Shown in pieces: positions 1 to 5,649 of a stretch of DNA of 6,024 nucleotides. The number at the start of each line of letters is the position of its first letter. Position 1 is the first letter of the stretch. The notes beneath the pieces are model-generated. The model worked only from the letters and a program-made list of their open reading frames with translations, was not told the origin of the DNA and ran no database searches. Origin of the DNA: CAYVUI01 sp964454745 (GTDB lineage Bacteria; Planctomycetota; Phycisphaerae; Sedimentisphaerales; Anaerohalosphaeraceae); the NCBI GenBank assembly GCA_964454745.1, contig CAYVUI010000168.1, positions 1 through 6,024 of the forward strand, read 5' to 3'. The position numbers and the translations under genes are program-made.

Positions 1-355
1 TCATCTTGGGGTCATACATGCGTGCGCGGAGGTAATACTGCTCGATCTCGCTGTCATACCACTGGCCGGTAAAGAGCATTCGATTATCGAGGTTCTCATA
101 AGCTTCCAGCGGCGTGCCGTAGGCGTCATAGGTATAGGCGTTCTGGATCGAGCCGTCGTCGTCGAGCATCAGCCGAACCGAACCGAGGCGATCGTGTACG
201 TAGAGCCGGTGATGGTCAATCAGTAACGGATCAGTGGTGTTATGCTCACGTTTGGTGTGAACCTGCGCGGTATGGGGCGTATGGACATATGAAGTTTCTA
301 AAGAACCGGTGTCACTCCGCGAGGTAACAGTAGCATAGCGGAGCAGGGATGTCAA
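1..355 (-). CDS. RHS repeat-associated core domain protein, fragment running off the left edge
   Basis: Read on the minus strand, the frame is open from a TGA just upstream of position 355 to the window edge. It contains the RHS-core signature: HDRLGSVRLMLDDDGSI, then NAYTYDAYGTPLEAYE, then FTGQWYDSEIEQYYLRARMYDP. RHS proteins are large cell-surface or secreted YD-repeat proteins whose core closes a protein shell and is normally followed by a variable, often toxic, C-terminal tip; that tip would lie left of position 1. RHS proteins usually exceed 1000 residues, yet only about 118 residues fit between the upstream stop and the edge, and the first 40 or so (HTPHTAQVHTKREHN region) look unlike RHS repeats. 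No in-frame ATG or GTG is seen; the only early start is TTG at 355-353, which coincides with a promoter -35. I read this as a 5'-truncated RHS cassette, either a remnant or a tip-swapping fragment. The family call is secure; the start and whether it is expressed are not. Confidence 0.75.
   Translation of the reverse strand, partial: MTSLLRYATVTSRSDTGSLETSYVHTPHTAQVHTKREHNTTDPLLIDHHRLYVHDRLGSVRLMLDDDGSIQNAYTYDAYGTPLEAYENLDNRMLFTGQWYDSEIEQYYLRARMYDPKM
327..355 (-). promoter_or_regulatory. Candidate leftward sigma70-type promoter
   Basis: On the minus strand, TTGACA (355-350) is followed after 17 nt by TACTGT (332-327), preceded by TGC, which gives an extended -10 (TGnTACTGT). The -35 is perfect and the spacing ideal. 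It would transcribe leftward into the RHS fragment. It lies inside the open frame of that fragment, which argues that translation, if any, starts downstream of it at a non-standard codon. This rests on motif only. Confidence 0.45.
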
Positions 356-400
356 GAACGAATTTCAGGGTAAGACGATTCTTCGCCCTCGGCGCAAACC

Positions 401-443
401 TTGACAGATTCCGCGTATTTGACCGGACTTTGACGGATTATAC
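401..443 (+). promoter_or_regulatory. Region upstream of the protease operon with three TTGAC repeats
   Basis: The 211-bp divergent spacer (356-566) contains TTGACA at 401, TTGACC at 419 and TTGACG at 430, followed by an AT-rich ATTATAC (437-443). None of the three has a well-spaced -10, so I cannot fix a promoter. The repeated TTGAC may be overlapping -35 elements or an operator for the operon starting at 567. Nothing else is recognised in this spacer. Confidence 0.22.
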
Positions 444-555
444 CGGAAAACTACCTCCACACCCCCTGCGCATAAAAAGGCGTTTCCCTTCCCCTACTTT
501 TTCATTGATTCTCCGCCTCAAACCGTTACCCTTATCAAAGCAAAACTACCAGAAC

Positions 556-560
556 AGGAG
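556..560 (+). promoter_or_regulatory. Shine-Dalgarno AGGAG for the protease gene
   Basis: AGGAG ends 6 nt before the ATG at 567, which is ideal spacing. It supports this start, which is also the one that begins the signal peptide. Confidence 0.7.
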
Positions 561-566
561 AAGTAC

Positions 567-2063
567 ATGAAACACAACCTGCACCTTCGCATCGCATTAT
601 GGGCCATATCAACACTGGCAGCCGCCCTTCCCCTCCGCGCACAGGACACCCGGCCAAACCTCACACTCGAACAATCCGTCGTCATGATCCGCGCCGTCCA
701 GCAGGAGATCAACTACCGCAATCCCTGGAAAAACGCGGGCATCAACCAGGGCGTGGGCTCCGGCTTCGTCATCGCAGGTGACCGCATCATGACCAACGCC
801 CACAACATCGCCAACGTCCGTTATATCGAGGTCAAAAAGCAGAACCAGGCCCAAAGGTACCCCGCCACCGTAGAATTCGTCGCCCACGACTGCGACCTCG
901 CCCTGCTCAAAATCGACGCACCCGGCTTCTTCGAGGGTACCGAGCCCCTCGAGTTCGGCTCCCTGCCCGAGATCAACTCCACCGTCCAGACCTACGGCTT
1001 CCCGGTCGGCGGCCGCCATGTCTCTGTCACCGAGGGCGTCGTAAGTCGAATACAGGTAGACACTTACAGCCACTCCCGGGCCGACATGCACCTCGTCGTC
1101 CAGACCGACGCCGCCATCAATCCCGGCAACAGCGGCGGACCCGTCATGCAGGACGGCAAAGTCGTCGGCGTCGCCTTCCAGGGCCTCCGCTCCGCAGACA
1201 ACATCGGATACATGATCCCCACCACCGTCATGCAGCATTTTCTCACGGATATACAAGACGGCGCATATAACGGCTTCGGCTCATTCGGATTTGCCTACTC
1301 CACACACCTGCACAATCAGGTATTCGCAGCCTATACCGGCCTGCCCCAGGGCACCGAGGGCATCGTCATCCTGCGCACCCAGCCGAATTCCTCCGTGCAC
1401 GATCTGCTCAAAACCGGCGATATCATTACTGAAATCAACGATTTACCCATTGATAACGACGGACTGGTCGAGGTCCACGGCCTCCGGCTTCACGTGTCGG
1501 AATCCGCCGAATCCCTCCAGATCGGCGAAACAGCACCCATCGCCTTCTACCGCGACGGCAAGCTGCACCAGGAAACCATCACCGTCGCACTCAACCGCCC
1601 GGTCATCCCATTCTGGCGGGAATACGACCAGCCCCCCCGCTACGTCGTCTACGCCGGCCTCGTCTTCGTACCCCTCAACCGCAACCTCATGGAAACCTGG
1701 GGCCGAAACTGGGTCGCGGACATGCCCTTTAACCTGCGGTATACGTTCCTGAACTACGATTCCATGGATATTGACCCAAAAATGAAGGAATTCGTCGTCG
1801 TTTCAGACATCCTGCCCGACAAAGTCAACGAATACGCCGACCCCTACCGCTACGAAATCGTCCGGGAAATCAACGATACACCAATATACTCTCTCGACGA
1901 TGTTTATAAATCGCTTCATGCTCATAGCGAAGACTACCAGCACATACAATTCTTTAACATCGACCTGCCGCTTATTCTCGATACTGCCCAGGCCGACCAG
2001 AACCATGAATCAATACTCGATAAATACTCACTGCCAAACGACCACGCGGGAATCAAACCATGA
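567..2063 (+). CDS. Exported HtrA/Deg-like trypsin-fold serine protease with two PDZ-type domains
   Basis: This 498-residue protein begins with a Sec signal peptide (residues 1-25; basic start, hydrophobic LWAISTLAAALPL, likely cleavage after LRA), so it acts in the periplasm or outside the cell. The protease domain (about 35-230) has the full triad: His79 in TNAHN, Asp110 in DCDLALL and Ser189 in GNSGGPV. A PDZ domain covers about 240-345 (TGDIITEINDLPI). The C-terminal half (YAGLVFVPLNR at 361-372, then VVSDILP...VREINDTPI, about 408-470, and the closing ILDKYSLP) resembles the second PDZ region of plant-type Deg9/Deg2-like proteins more than E. coli DegP. Family members degrade or chaperone misfolded envelope proteins. 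The start has a good Shine-Dalgarno. The stop overlaps the start of the next gene by 4 bp (ATGA), so the two are probably translationally coupled. Codons end mostly in C. The protease assignment is sure; substrate and exact subfamily are not. Confidence 0.92.
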   Translation: MKHNLHLRIALWAISTLAAALPLRAQDTRPNLTLEQSVVMIRAVQQEINYRNPWKNAGINQGVGSGFVIAGDRIMTNAHNIANVRYIEVKKQNQAQRYPATVEFVAHDCDLALLKIDAPGFFEGTEPLEFGSLPEINSTVQTYGFPVGGRHVSVTEGVVSRIQVDTYSHSRADMHLVVQTDAAINPGNSGGPVMQDGKVVGVAFQGLRSADNIGYMIPTTVMQHFLTDIQDGAYNGFGSFGFAYSTHLHNQVFAAYTGLPQGTEGIVILRTQPNSSVHDLLKTGDIITEINDLPIDNDGLVEVHGLRLHVSESAESLQIGETAPIAFYRDGKLHQETITVALNRPVIPFWREYDQPPRYVVYAGLVFVPLNRNLMETWGRNWVADMPFNLRYTFLNYDSMDIDPKMKEFVVVSDILPDKVNEYADPYRYEIVREINDTPIYSLDDVYKSLHAHSEDYQHIQFFNIDLPLILDTAQADQNHESILDKYSLPNDHAGIKP

Positions 2064-3949
2064 AAAAAACATTGAAAAACAGGGACAATCACCAATTATC
2101 AAATCTTGATGGTGATCCATACCAGCCGAACAACCTCGTAGGGTGGGCCGTGCCCACCACAAACCCCAAAGAAGCGAATGTGCAGGGTAGGGTGGGCTCC
2201 GCCCACGCTGAAAAACAAAAGGCAGTGAAAAATCCCGCAGGATGGGTAAAATACTTGTTTCATTTTACCCATGCTGATAAAAGCAGCCCGGCCAATGGCC
2301 GGATTCCATGCTCTACTCTCTTCCCTCTATTTTCTCCCCACTGGCCCGAAGGGCCCCTAGGGTGGGCCGTGCCCACCACAAACCCCAAAGAAGCGAATGT
2401 GCAGGGTAGGGTGGGCTCCGCCCACGCGGTCAACAAAACCTCGTCAAAGGGACGAATCAACCCATTACTTTTAATCACACTACTATGTGTTGTACTTACA
2501 ACAATAACGGGTTGCCAACAACGCAGGGTAGCCGGTACCCACCAGAATAAACTCGACGAAAATTACGCTAAATCATTGCTATACATGGAGATAGCAGCTC
2601 TGTCCTACGACCAGCGGCGCCCCTGGAACCCCCCGGAAAACTTCACAAAAGCCGGCTACGGCGTCGTAATCGCGCCCAATATGCTGCTCACAACCGCCTG
2701 GAATATCTTCGATTCCTCCTACATCAAATGCAAAGCAAAGGGCACCCCCGATTACTTCGAGGCAAAGGTAAAAGTCGTTGACTACCAGTTAAACCTCGCC
2801 CTGCTGGAGTTTGATCCCGCAGCATTCCCCACTGCCCAGCCGATCACCTTCAACGAAACCATCCCAATCCGAGATACGGTACGCACCGTCTGGATCACCG
2901 AAGATGCCACCGTAATGAGCCAAAAAGGCGAATACGACCGCGCCGAGATTTTCAGCAACTCCGTATCCTTTAATAATGTAATTACTTACATCGTCGAGAA
3001 TATCGCCCTGCCGTCCGGATCCTCGCGGATAGTCACACAAAACGGACAGATTATCGGACTTGCCGCCTGGTCGGAAAGCACCAGCCAGGAAATGGGCGTC
3101 ATCCCCTCAGCGACCATAAATGCCTTCCTAACCGCTGCCATGCAGGAGCAATACCATGGCTTCGGCTGGGCGGGTTTTCATGTCGAACCACTCAATGACC
3201 CCGTACGCCGCGACCTGCTCGGCCTGGTGGACTACCCCGAAAAGGGTGTCATTGTATCCGATGTCCTTAATATGGGCACCGCCAGCGACGTTTTGCAAAA
3301 AAATGACGTTATCATCATCATCAACGGTTACGACATTGACACCTACGGCAAGTTCCAATCCCCCCAGTATGGCCGGATCGGCTTCAACCACCTGCTGGTA
3401 AGTTCCCCTGCAGGTTCCGATAACAATATAACCATAATCCGTGATAAACAGGCCATAGAGCTGAATTGCAAATCCCGGCACATCAACGCGGATCAAATGC
3501 TGATCCCCTACTATGCGTACGACAAAAAACCAACCTACTTCGTCACCGGCGGATTTATCTTTCGGCCGCTCACACGTGATTATTTGACCATCTGGGGCGA
3601 AGACTGGTACTCCAAGGCCCCTACCAACCTGATGATCTACTTTTTCGGCGAATCCTTCAAACCCACAAAATCCCGCAAGGAAATCGTGATCCTGTCCGAA
3701 GTGCTGCCCGCCATGACTAATTTGGGCTACCACCAGCTATCCAACGCGGTTGTCAGCAAAGTCGACAATTATCCCGTGGAAAGCCTGCAGCACATGTACA
3801 ACCTGATCGAATCAGCTCCGGGACCGTTTATTACGATTGAGTTCGAACAACATGAACCATTGCTGGTTTTGCCCAAGGAGCAGTTGCCGCAGATCAATGA
3901 AATGCTCAACCAGGCATACGGAGTCGGAAAGCCCGAGAATTTGGAATAA
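2060..3949 (+). CDS. HtrA-like pseudoprotease, predicted lipoprotein, with repeat-expanded N-terminus
   Basis: This 629-residue protein is a paralogue of its upstream neighbour over the whole mature length (about 478 versus 473 residues). By alignment, the catalytic His is Trp214 (TTAWN versus TNAHN), the Asp is Asn245 (NLALLEF versus DLALLKI), and GNSGGPV has become GSSRIV with only the Ser (321) kept. It should therefore be proteolytically dead. PDZ-like regions persist (about 365-470; FVTGGFIFRPLTR at 494-506 and VILSEVLP from about 543). A hydrophobic stretch (134-148) ends in the lipobox ITGC (Cys152), predicting an outer-envelope lipoprotein, but it lies behind 130 extra residues encoded by REP-like repeats. 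Either translation uses an internal GTG (2399 or 2411, both in frame, both with poor ribosome sites), or the signal is internal and impaired. The annotated ATG overlaps the upstream stop. A likely role is a non-catalytic partner, regulator or peptide-binding scaffold for the active paralogue; that role is inference. Confidence 0.85.
   Translation: MKKTLKNRDNHQLSNLDGDPYQPNNLVGWAVPTTNPKEANVQGRVGSAHAEKQKAVKNPAGWVKYLFHFTHADKSSPANGRIPCSTLFPLFSPHWPEGPLGWAVPTTNPKEANVQGRVGSAHAVNKTSSKGRINPLLLITLLCVVLTTITGCQQRRVAGTHQNKLDENYAKSLLYMEIAALSYDQRRPWNPPENFTKAGYGVVIAPNMLLTTAWNIFDSSYIKCKAKGTPDYFEAKVKVVDYQLNLALLEFDPAAFPTAQPITFNETIPIRDTVRTVWITEDATVMSQKGEYDRAEIFSNSVSFNNVITYIVENIALPSGSSRIVTQNGQIIGLAAWSESTSQEMGVIPSATINAFLTAAMQEQYHGFGWAGFHVEPLNDPVRRDLLGLVDYPEKGVIVSDVLNMGTASDVLQKNDVIIIINGYDIDTYGKFQSPQYGRIGFNHLLVSSPAGSDNNITIIRDKQAIELNCKSRHINADQMLIPYYAYDKKPTYFVTGGFIFRPLTRDYLTIWGEDWYSKAPTNLMIYFFGESFKPTKSRKEIVILSEVLPAMTNLGYHQLSNAVVSKVDNYPVESLQHMYNLIESAPGPFITIEFEQHEPLLVLPKEQLPQINEMLNQAYGVGKPENLE
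2139..2208 (+). repeat. 70-bp REP-like unit, copy 1
   Basis: This copy is identical over 70 bp to the one at 2358-2427. Each unit contains two short palindromes: GGTGGGC-CGT-GCCCACC near the left end and GTGGGC-TCC-GCCCAC at the right end. In the frame of the host gene it reads GWAVPTT ... RVGSAHA, wording I associate with repeats found within and between genes of Planctomycetota. It lies inside the 5' part of the pseudoprotease gene. Confidence 0.9.
2242..2355 (-). repeat. Three-hairpin repeat module, reverse orientation, inside a coding region
   Basis: Read on the minus strand from 2355, hairpin A is GGCCC-TTC-GGGCC (2355-2343). Then comes a 40-nt purine-rich linker containing GAGAGTAGAG and ending CATGGAAT (2342-2303), then hairpin B CCGGCCATTGGCCGG (2302-2288), then GCTGCTTTTA, then hairpin C with perfect 11-bp arms ATGGGTAAAAT / ATTTTACCCAT (2272-2242, 9-nt loop). 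The order, linker length and linker words match the plus-strand modules at 5382 and 5721. The module sits between the two 70-bp units and is read through in frame by the pseudoprotease gene. Confidence 0.8.
2358..2427 (+). repeat. 70-bp REP-like unit, copy 2
   Basis: This is an exact copy of 2139-2208, offset by 219 bp (73 codons), so both copies are read in the same frame by the host gene. It ends only about 35 bp before the hydrophobic signal segment of the lipoprotein and supplies the two in-frame GTG codons (2399, 2411) that could serve as alternative starts. Confidence 0.9.
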
Positions 3950-3980
3950 TCCAACATTCCGGACAAGCAGGGGGGATTAA

Positions 3981-3996
3981 TGTTTCACGTGAAACA
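3981..3996. promoter_or_regulatory. parS site 1 (ParB-binding centromere)
   Basis: TGTTTCACGTGAAACA is a perfect 16-bp palindrome and matches the widely conserved bacterial chromosomal parS consensus TGTTNCACGTGAAACA. It is the nucleation site for ParB loading and CTP-dependent sliding. It lies about 190 bp upstream of parB, so ParB bound here could also influence parB transcription. Confidence 0.96.
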
Positions 3997-4021
3997 ATTC
4001 CGGACTTGCGGACTCTTATAA

Positions 4022-4037
4022 TGTTTCACGTGAAACA
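4022..4037. promoter_or_regulatory. parS site 2 (ParB-binding centromere)
   Basis: The 16-bp sequence is identical to parS site 1, 41 bp downstream. Two perfect sites this close to parB are typical of the chromosomal partition locus near the replication origin. Confidence 0.96.
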
Positions 4038-4170
4038 TTTATGGAGTCGTATTATCTTGATATCTTCTTTTACTTTATCTTTTTTTGCGTGCATTTTTGA
4101 AATTTTGCTGTTATTTTTTGTCGTTGTATACCGATTATATTAATAGTGCATTTTTATGAGGGGCATTTGA
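4038..4170 (+). promoter_or_regulatory. AT-rich leader of parB with weak promoter candidates
   Basis: This stretch is distinctly AT- and T-rich compared with the GC-rich genes on both sides. A possible promoter is TTGCTG (4105-4110) and TATACC (4127-4132) with 16-nt spacing. A better -10-like TATATT (4136-4141) lacks a good -35. No perfect DnaA box (TTATCCACA) was found by eye on either strand. The AT-richness next to parS could equally reflect an unwinding region or a ParB-regulated promoter. Confidence 0.35.
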
Positions 4171-4175
4171 GCTGG

Positions 4176-4181
4176 AAGGAG
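4176..4181 (+). promoter_or_regulatory. Shine-Dalgarno AAGGAG for parB
   Basis: AAGGAG, within GGAAGGAG (4174-4181), ends 7 nt before the ATG at 4189 and fixes that start. Confidence 0.75.
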
Positions 4182-4188
4182 AATTGAA

Positions 4189-5304
4189 ATGGCACAGAAA
4201 GATAAGAAACCGCATTTGGGCAAGGGGTTGAACGCACTTCTGGGTGATTCGTTTGTACAGGACATTAAAGACCCTAAAGCGTCTGATAATACGGAATTCC
4301 CGGTAGATGTGGAGCTAAAGAGTCGGTTATGTGAATTGCCGATCTCTCGGATTCAGCCGAACCCATATCAACCGCGTAAGCAATGGAATGACAAGGAGTT
4401 GGAAGAGCTGGCCACCTCGATAAAGGTCAAAGGTCTGCTTCAGCCGGTTTTAGTTCGCAAGGCGGTTCCCGGCAAAGGCCGTAAGGACCTGGATATTCAT
4501 AAATATATATCAGGCAGCAAGTTAGAAGGTGAGAAGGGCGGTGACAAGCAGGGGGGCAGGGTATCTGCAGACAATGTAGGTCTACAGAGTACAGATATAG
4601 AGAAAAAGGGTGATTTTTATGAATTGATTGCTGGTGAGCGACGGTACCGGGCGGCGGAAATGGCCGGGCTGGAAGTGCTGCCGGCGATAGTGAGGGCGGC
4701 CAGTGATGAGGAGATGTTTGAGCTGGCGCTGGTAGAGAACATTCATCGTGAGGATTTGAACCCGGTGGACCGGGCGATGGCGTATCGTCAGTACCTGGAT
4801 CAGTTTGGATTGACGCACGCGGACGGGGCGCAGCGGCTGGGCGAGGATCGGTCGGTGATTACGAATTATTTGCGGCTGCTTGATTTGCCCAAGGAGATTC
4901 AGACGATGCTTGTCGAGAAGGATTTGTCGATGGGGCATGCGCGGGCGCTGCTTAGTATCAGCAGTGATGAGCTGAAAAAGAAGATAGCGGTGATGGCGAT
5001 GACGGATAAGCTTAGCGTGCGCGAGGTGGAGCGGATCGTTCGGCAAAAGACGGAGAAGGGCAAGGCGCCCAGGGAGCCGAAAGAGGAGAAGGATAAGCCT
5101 TCGCATATTGTGGATTTGGAGAATGCGTTTCGAGATCGGCTGGGTACGAAGGTGAGTATCAGCACTGGGAAGGGGGGTCAGAAGGGGAAGATTGTGATTG
5201 AGTTTTATTCGCTGGACGAGTTTGACCGGATCAGTGAGAAGATGGGGATGTGGTATGAGCCTCGCGGGCCTGTGGATAAGACGGTGCGGATCCGGCCGTA
5301 TTAG
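4189..5304 (+). CDS. parB: Chromosome-partitioning protein ParB (Spo0J/ParB family)
   Basis: This 371-residue CTP-dependent clamp binds parS and drives chromosome segregation with ParA. The N-terminal LGKGLNALLGD (10-20) matches the ParA-contacting motif. The CTP-binding domain shows RIQPNPYQPR (54-63), GLLQP (82-86), GERRYRAAEMAGL (149-161, the arginine-rich C motif) and VENIHREDLNPVDRA (182-196). The helix-turn-helix that reads parS is around 208-232 (LTHADGAQRLGEDRSVITNYL), followed by LSMGHARALLSI. The C-terminal dimerisation domain is about 305-358 (LENAFRDRLGTKVSI, GKIVIEFYSLDEFDRI). It is longer than the usual 280-300 residues, mainly because of a Gly/Lys-rich segment at about 95-141, between GLLQP and GERR. 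No parA flanks it in this window. The two parS sites upstream support a chromosomal Par locus and possible autoregulation. Codons end mostly in G or T, unlike the C-ending protease genes. Confidence 0.95.
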   Translation: MAQKDKKPHLGKGLNALLGDSFVQDIKDPKASDNTEFPVDVELKSRLCELPISRIQPNPYQPRKQWNDKELEELATSIKVKGLLQPVLVRKAVPGKGRKDLDIHKYISGSKLEGEKGGDKQGGRVSADNVGLQSTDIEKKGDFYELIAGERRYRAAEMAGLEVLPAIVRAASDEEMFELALVENIHREDLNPVDRAMAYRQYLDQFGLTHADGAQRLGEDRSVITNYLRLLDLPKEIQTMLVEKDLSMGHARALLSISSDELKKKIAVMAMTDKLSVREVERIVRQKTEKGKAPREPKEEKDKPSHIVDLENAFRDRLGTKVSISTGKGGQKGKIVIEFYSLDEFDRISEKMGMWYEPRGPVDKTVRIRPY

Positions 5305-5381
5305 TGTTATGAGGGGGTATCGATTCTGCGAACCGAGGCGAGTTAGGTATATACACTCAACTTGGAGGAATGGCCTTAGGG
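5305..5381. other. Short spacer after parB, nothing recognised
   Basis: There is no gene, no clear terminator and no tRNA here. The stretch is G-rich and leads directly into the first hairpin module. Confidence 0.5.
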
Positions 5382-5455
5382 CGCCCTTCGGGCGAGAAGG
5401 GAGATAGGAGAAAGTTGAGAGTAGAGAAAGGAAATGGTCTTCGACCGATGCTTTT
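5382..5455 (+). repeat. Hairpin module a (long-linker type)
   Basis: Hairpin A is CGCCC-TTC-GGGCG (5382-5394). It is followed by a 41-nt purine-rich linker with GAGATAGGAGAAAGTTGA and GAGTAGAG, ending GGAAAT (5395-5435), then hairpin B GGTC-TTC-GACC (5436-5446), then GATGCTTTTT. Linker and order match the modules at 5721 (plus) and 2355-2242 (minus). The B hairpin and T-run might act as a weak terminator downstream of parB. Confidence 0.7.
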
Positions 5456-5461
5456 TAATTC

Positions 5462-5490
5462 TTGACAAACGGGGTGGTTTGTGGTAGGTT
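5462..5490 (+). promoter_or_regulatory. Candidate rightward promoter
   Basis: TTGACA (5462-5467) is a perfect -35, followed after 17 nt by TAGGTT (5485-5490), a poor -10 keeping the T, A and final T. It would transcribe a leader of about 155 nt, including hairpin module d, and then the 30-codon ORF at 5650. It may be the original promoter of a gene now mostly lost. Confidence 0.35.
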
Positions 5491-5559
5491 CATGTCGGTT
5501 ATCAGGAGGGATATTCCGCCTGAGCTTTTCATGAGGACAGGGAGTTTTTATTTTATCTC

Positions 5560-5629
5560 GGCTGCGCCTCGGGCACTTTGGGGTAGGGCCCAAAGTGGTG
5601 GAAACGTCCTGCGGACGATGCTGTTATTA
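5560..5629 (+). repeat. Hairpin module d (short-linker type)
   Basis: The module starts with the word GGCTGCGCCTCGGGC (5560-5574), repeated exactly at 5836-5850. Hairpin A is CACTTTGGG / CCCAAAGTG (5574-5597, 9-bp arms, 6-nt loop). Then come the 7-nt linker GTGGAAA (5598-5604), hairpin B CGTCC-TGC-GGACG (5605-5617) and ATGCTGTTATTA. It lies between the candidate promoter at 5462 and the ORF at 5650. Confidence 0.75.
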
Positions 5630-5649
5630 AATTGAATGGAGGGTTTGAT

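Larger units (their letters stand above)
3956..4037 (+). repeat. Tandem 41-bp repeat carrying two parS sites
   Basis: Unit 1 is 3956-3996 and unit 2 is 3997-4037. Each begins with ATTCCGGAC, has a less conserved 16-nt middle ending in A/T-rich sequence, and ends with an identical 16-bp parS palindrome. The units abut exactly. A period of 41 bp is close to four helical turns, so both sites face the same side of the DNA. Confidence 0.85.

Noticed and set aside
349..570. Plus-strand open frame (73 codons) in the divergent spacer
   Set aside because: Its start overlaps the RHS fragment's promoter and TTG, there is no Shine-Dalgarno, the protein is Arg/Pro-rich with no family resemblance, and it overlaps the real protease start.
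609..1256. Long minus-strand open frame (215 codons) opposite the protease gene
   Set aside because: It is antisense to a gene with an intact catalytic triad and signal peptide. Its length comes from C-ending codons on the other strand, and its translation is low-complexity Val/Gly/Asp.
1489..1500. Third parS-like site around CACGTG in the protease gene
   Set aside because: Only TTCACGTG matches; the right arm (TCGGA) does not match AAACA, so it is not a parS.
2060..2440. N-terminal region as a genuine novel protein domain
   Set aside because: It consists of two exact nucleotide repeats plus a reverse hairpin module also found in intergenic DNA, so it is better explained as an insertion that happens to be open.
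4038..4170. Defined oriC with DnaA boxes
   Set aside because: The AT-richness and parS neighbourhood are suggestive, but no perfect TTATCCACA box could be found by eye, so I report only the skew observation.
4582..5106. Minus-strand open frame (174 codons) opposite parB
   Set aside because: It is a shadow of parB, whose motifs are unmistakable; the translation is a Leu/Arg-rich sequence with no recognisable domain.
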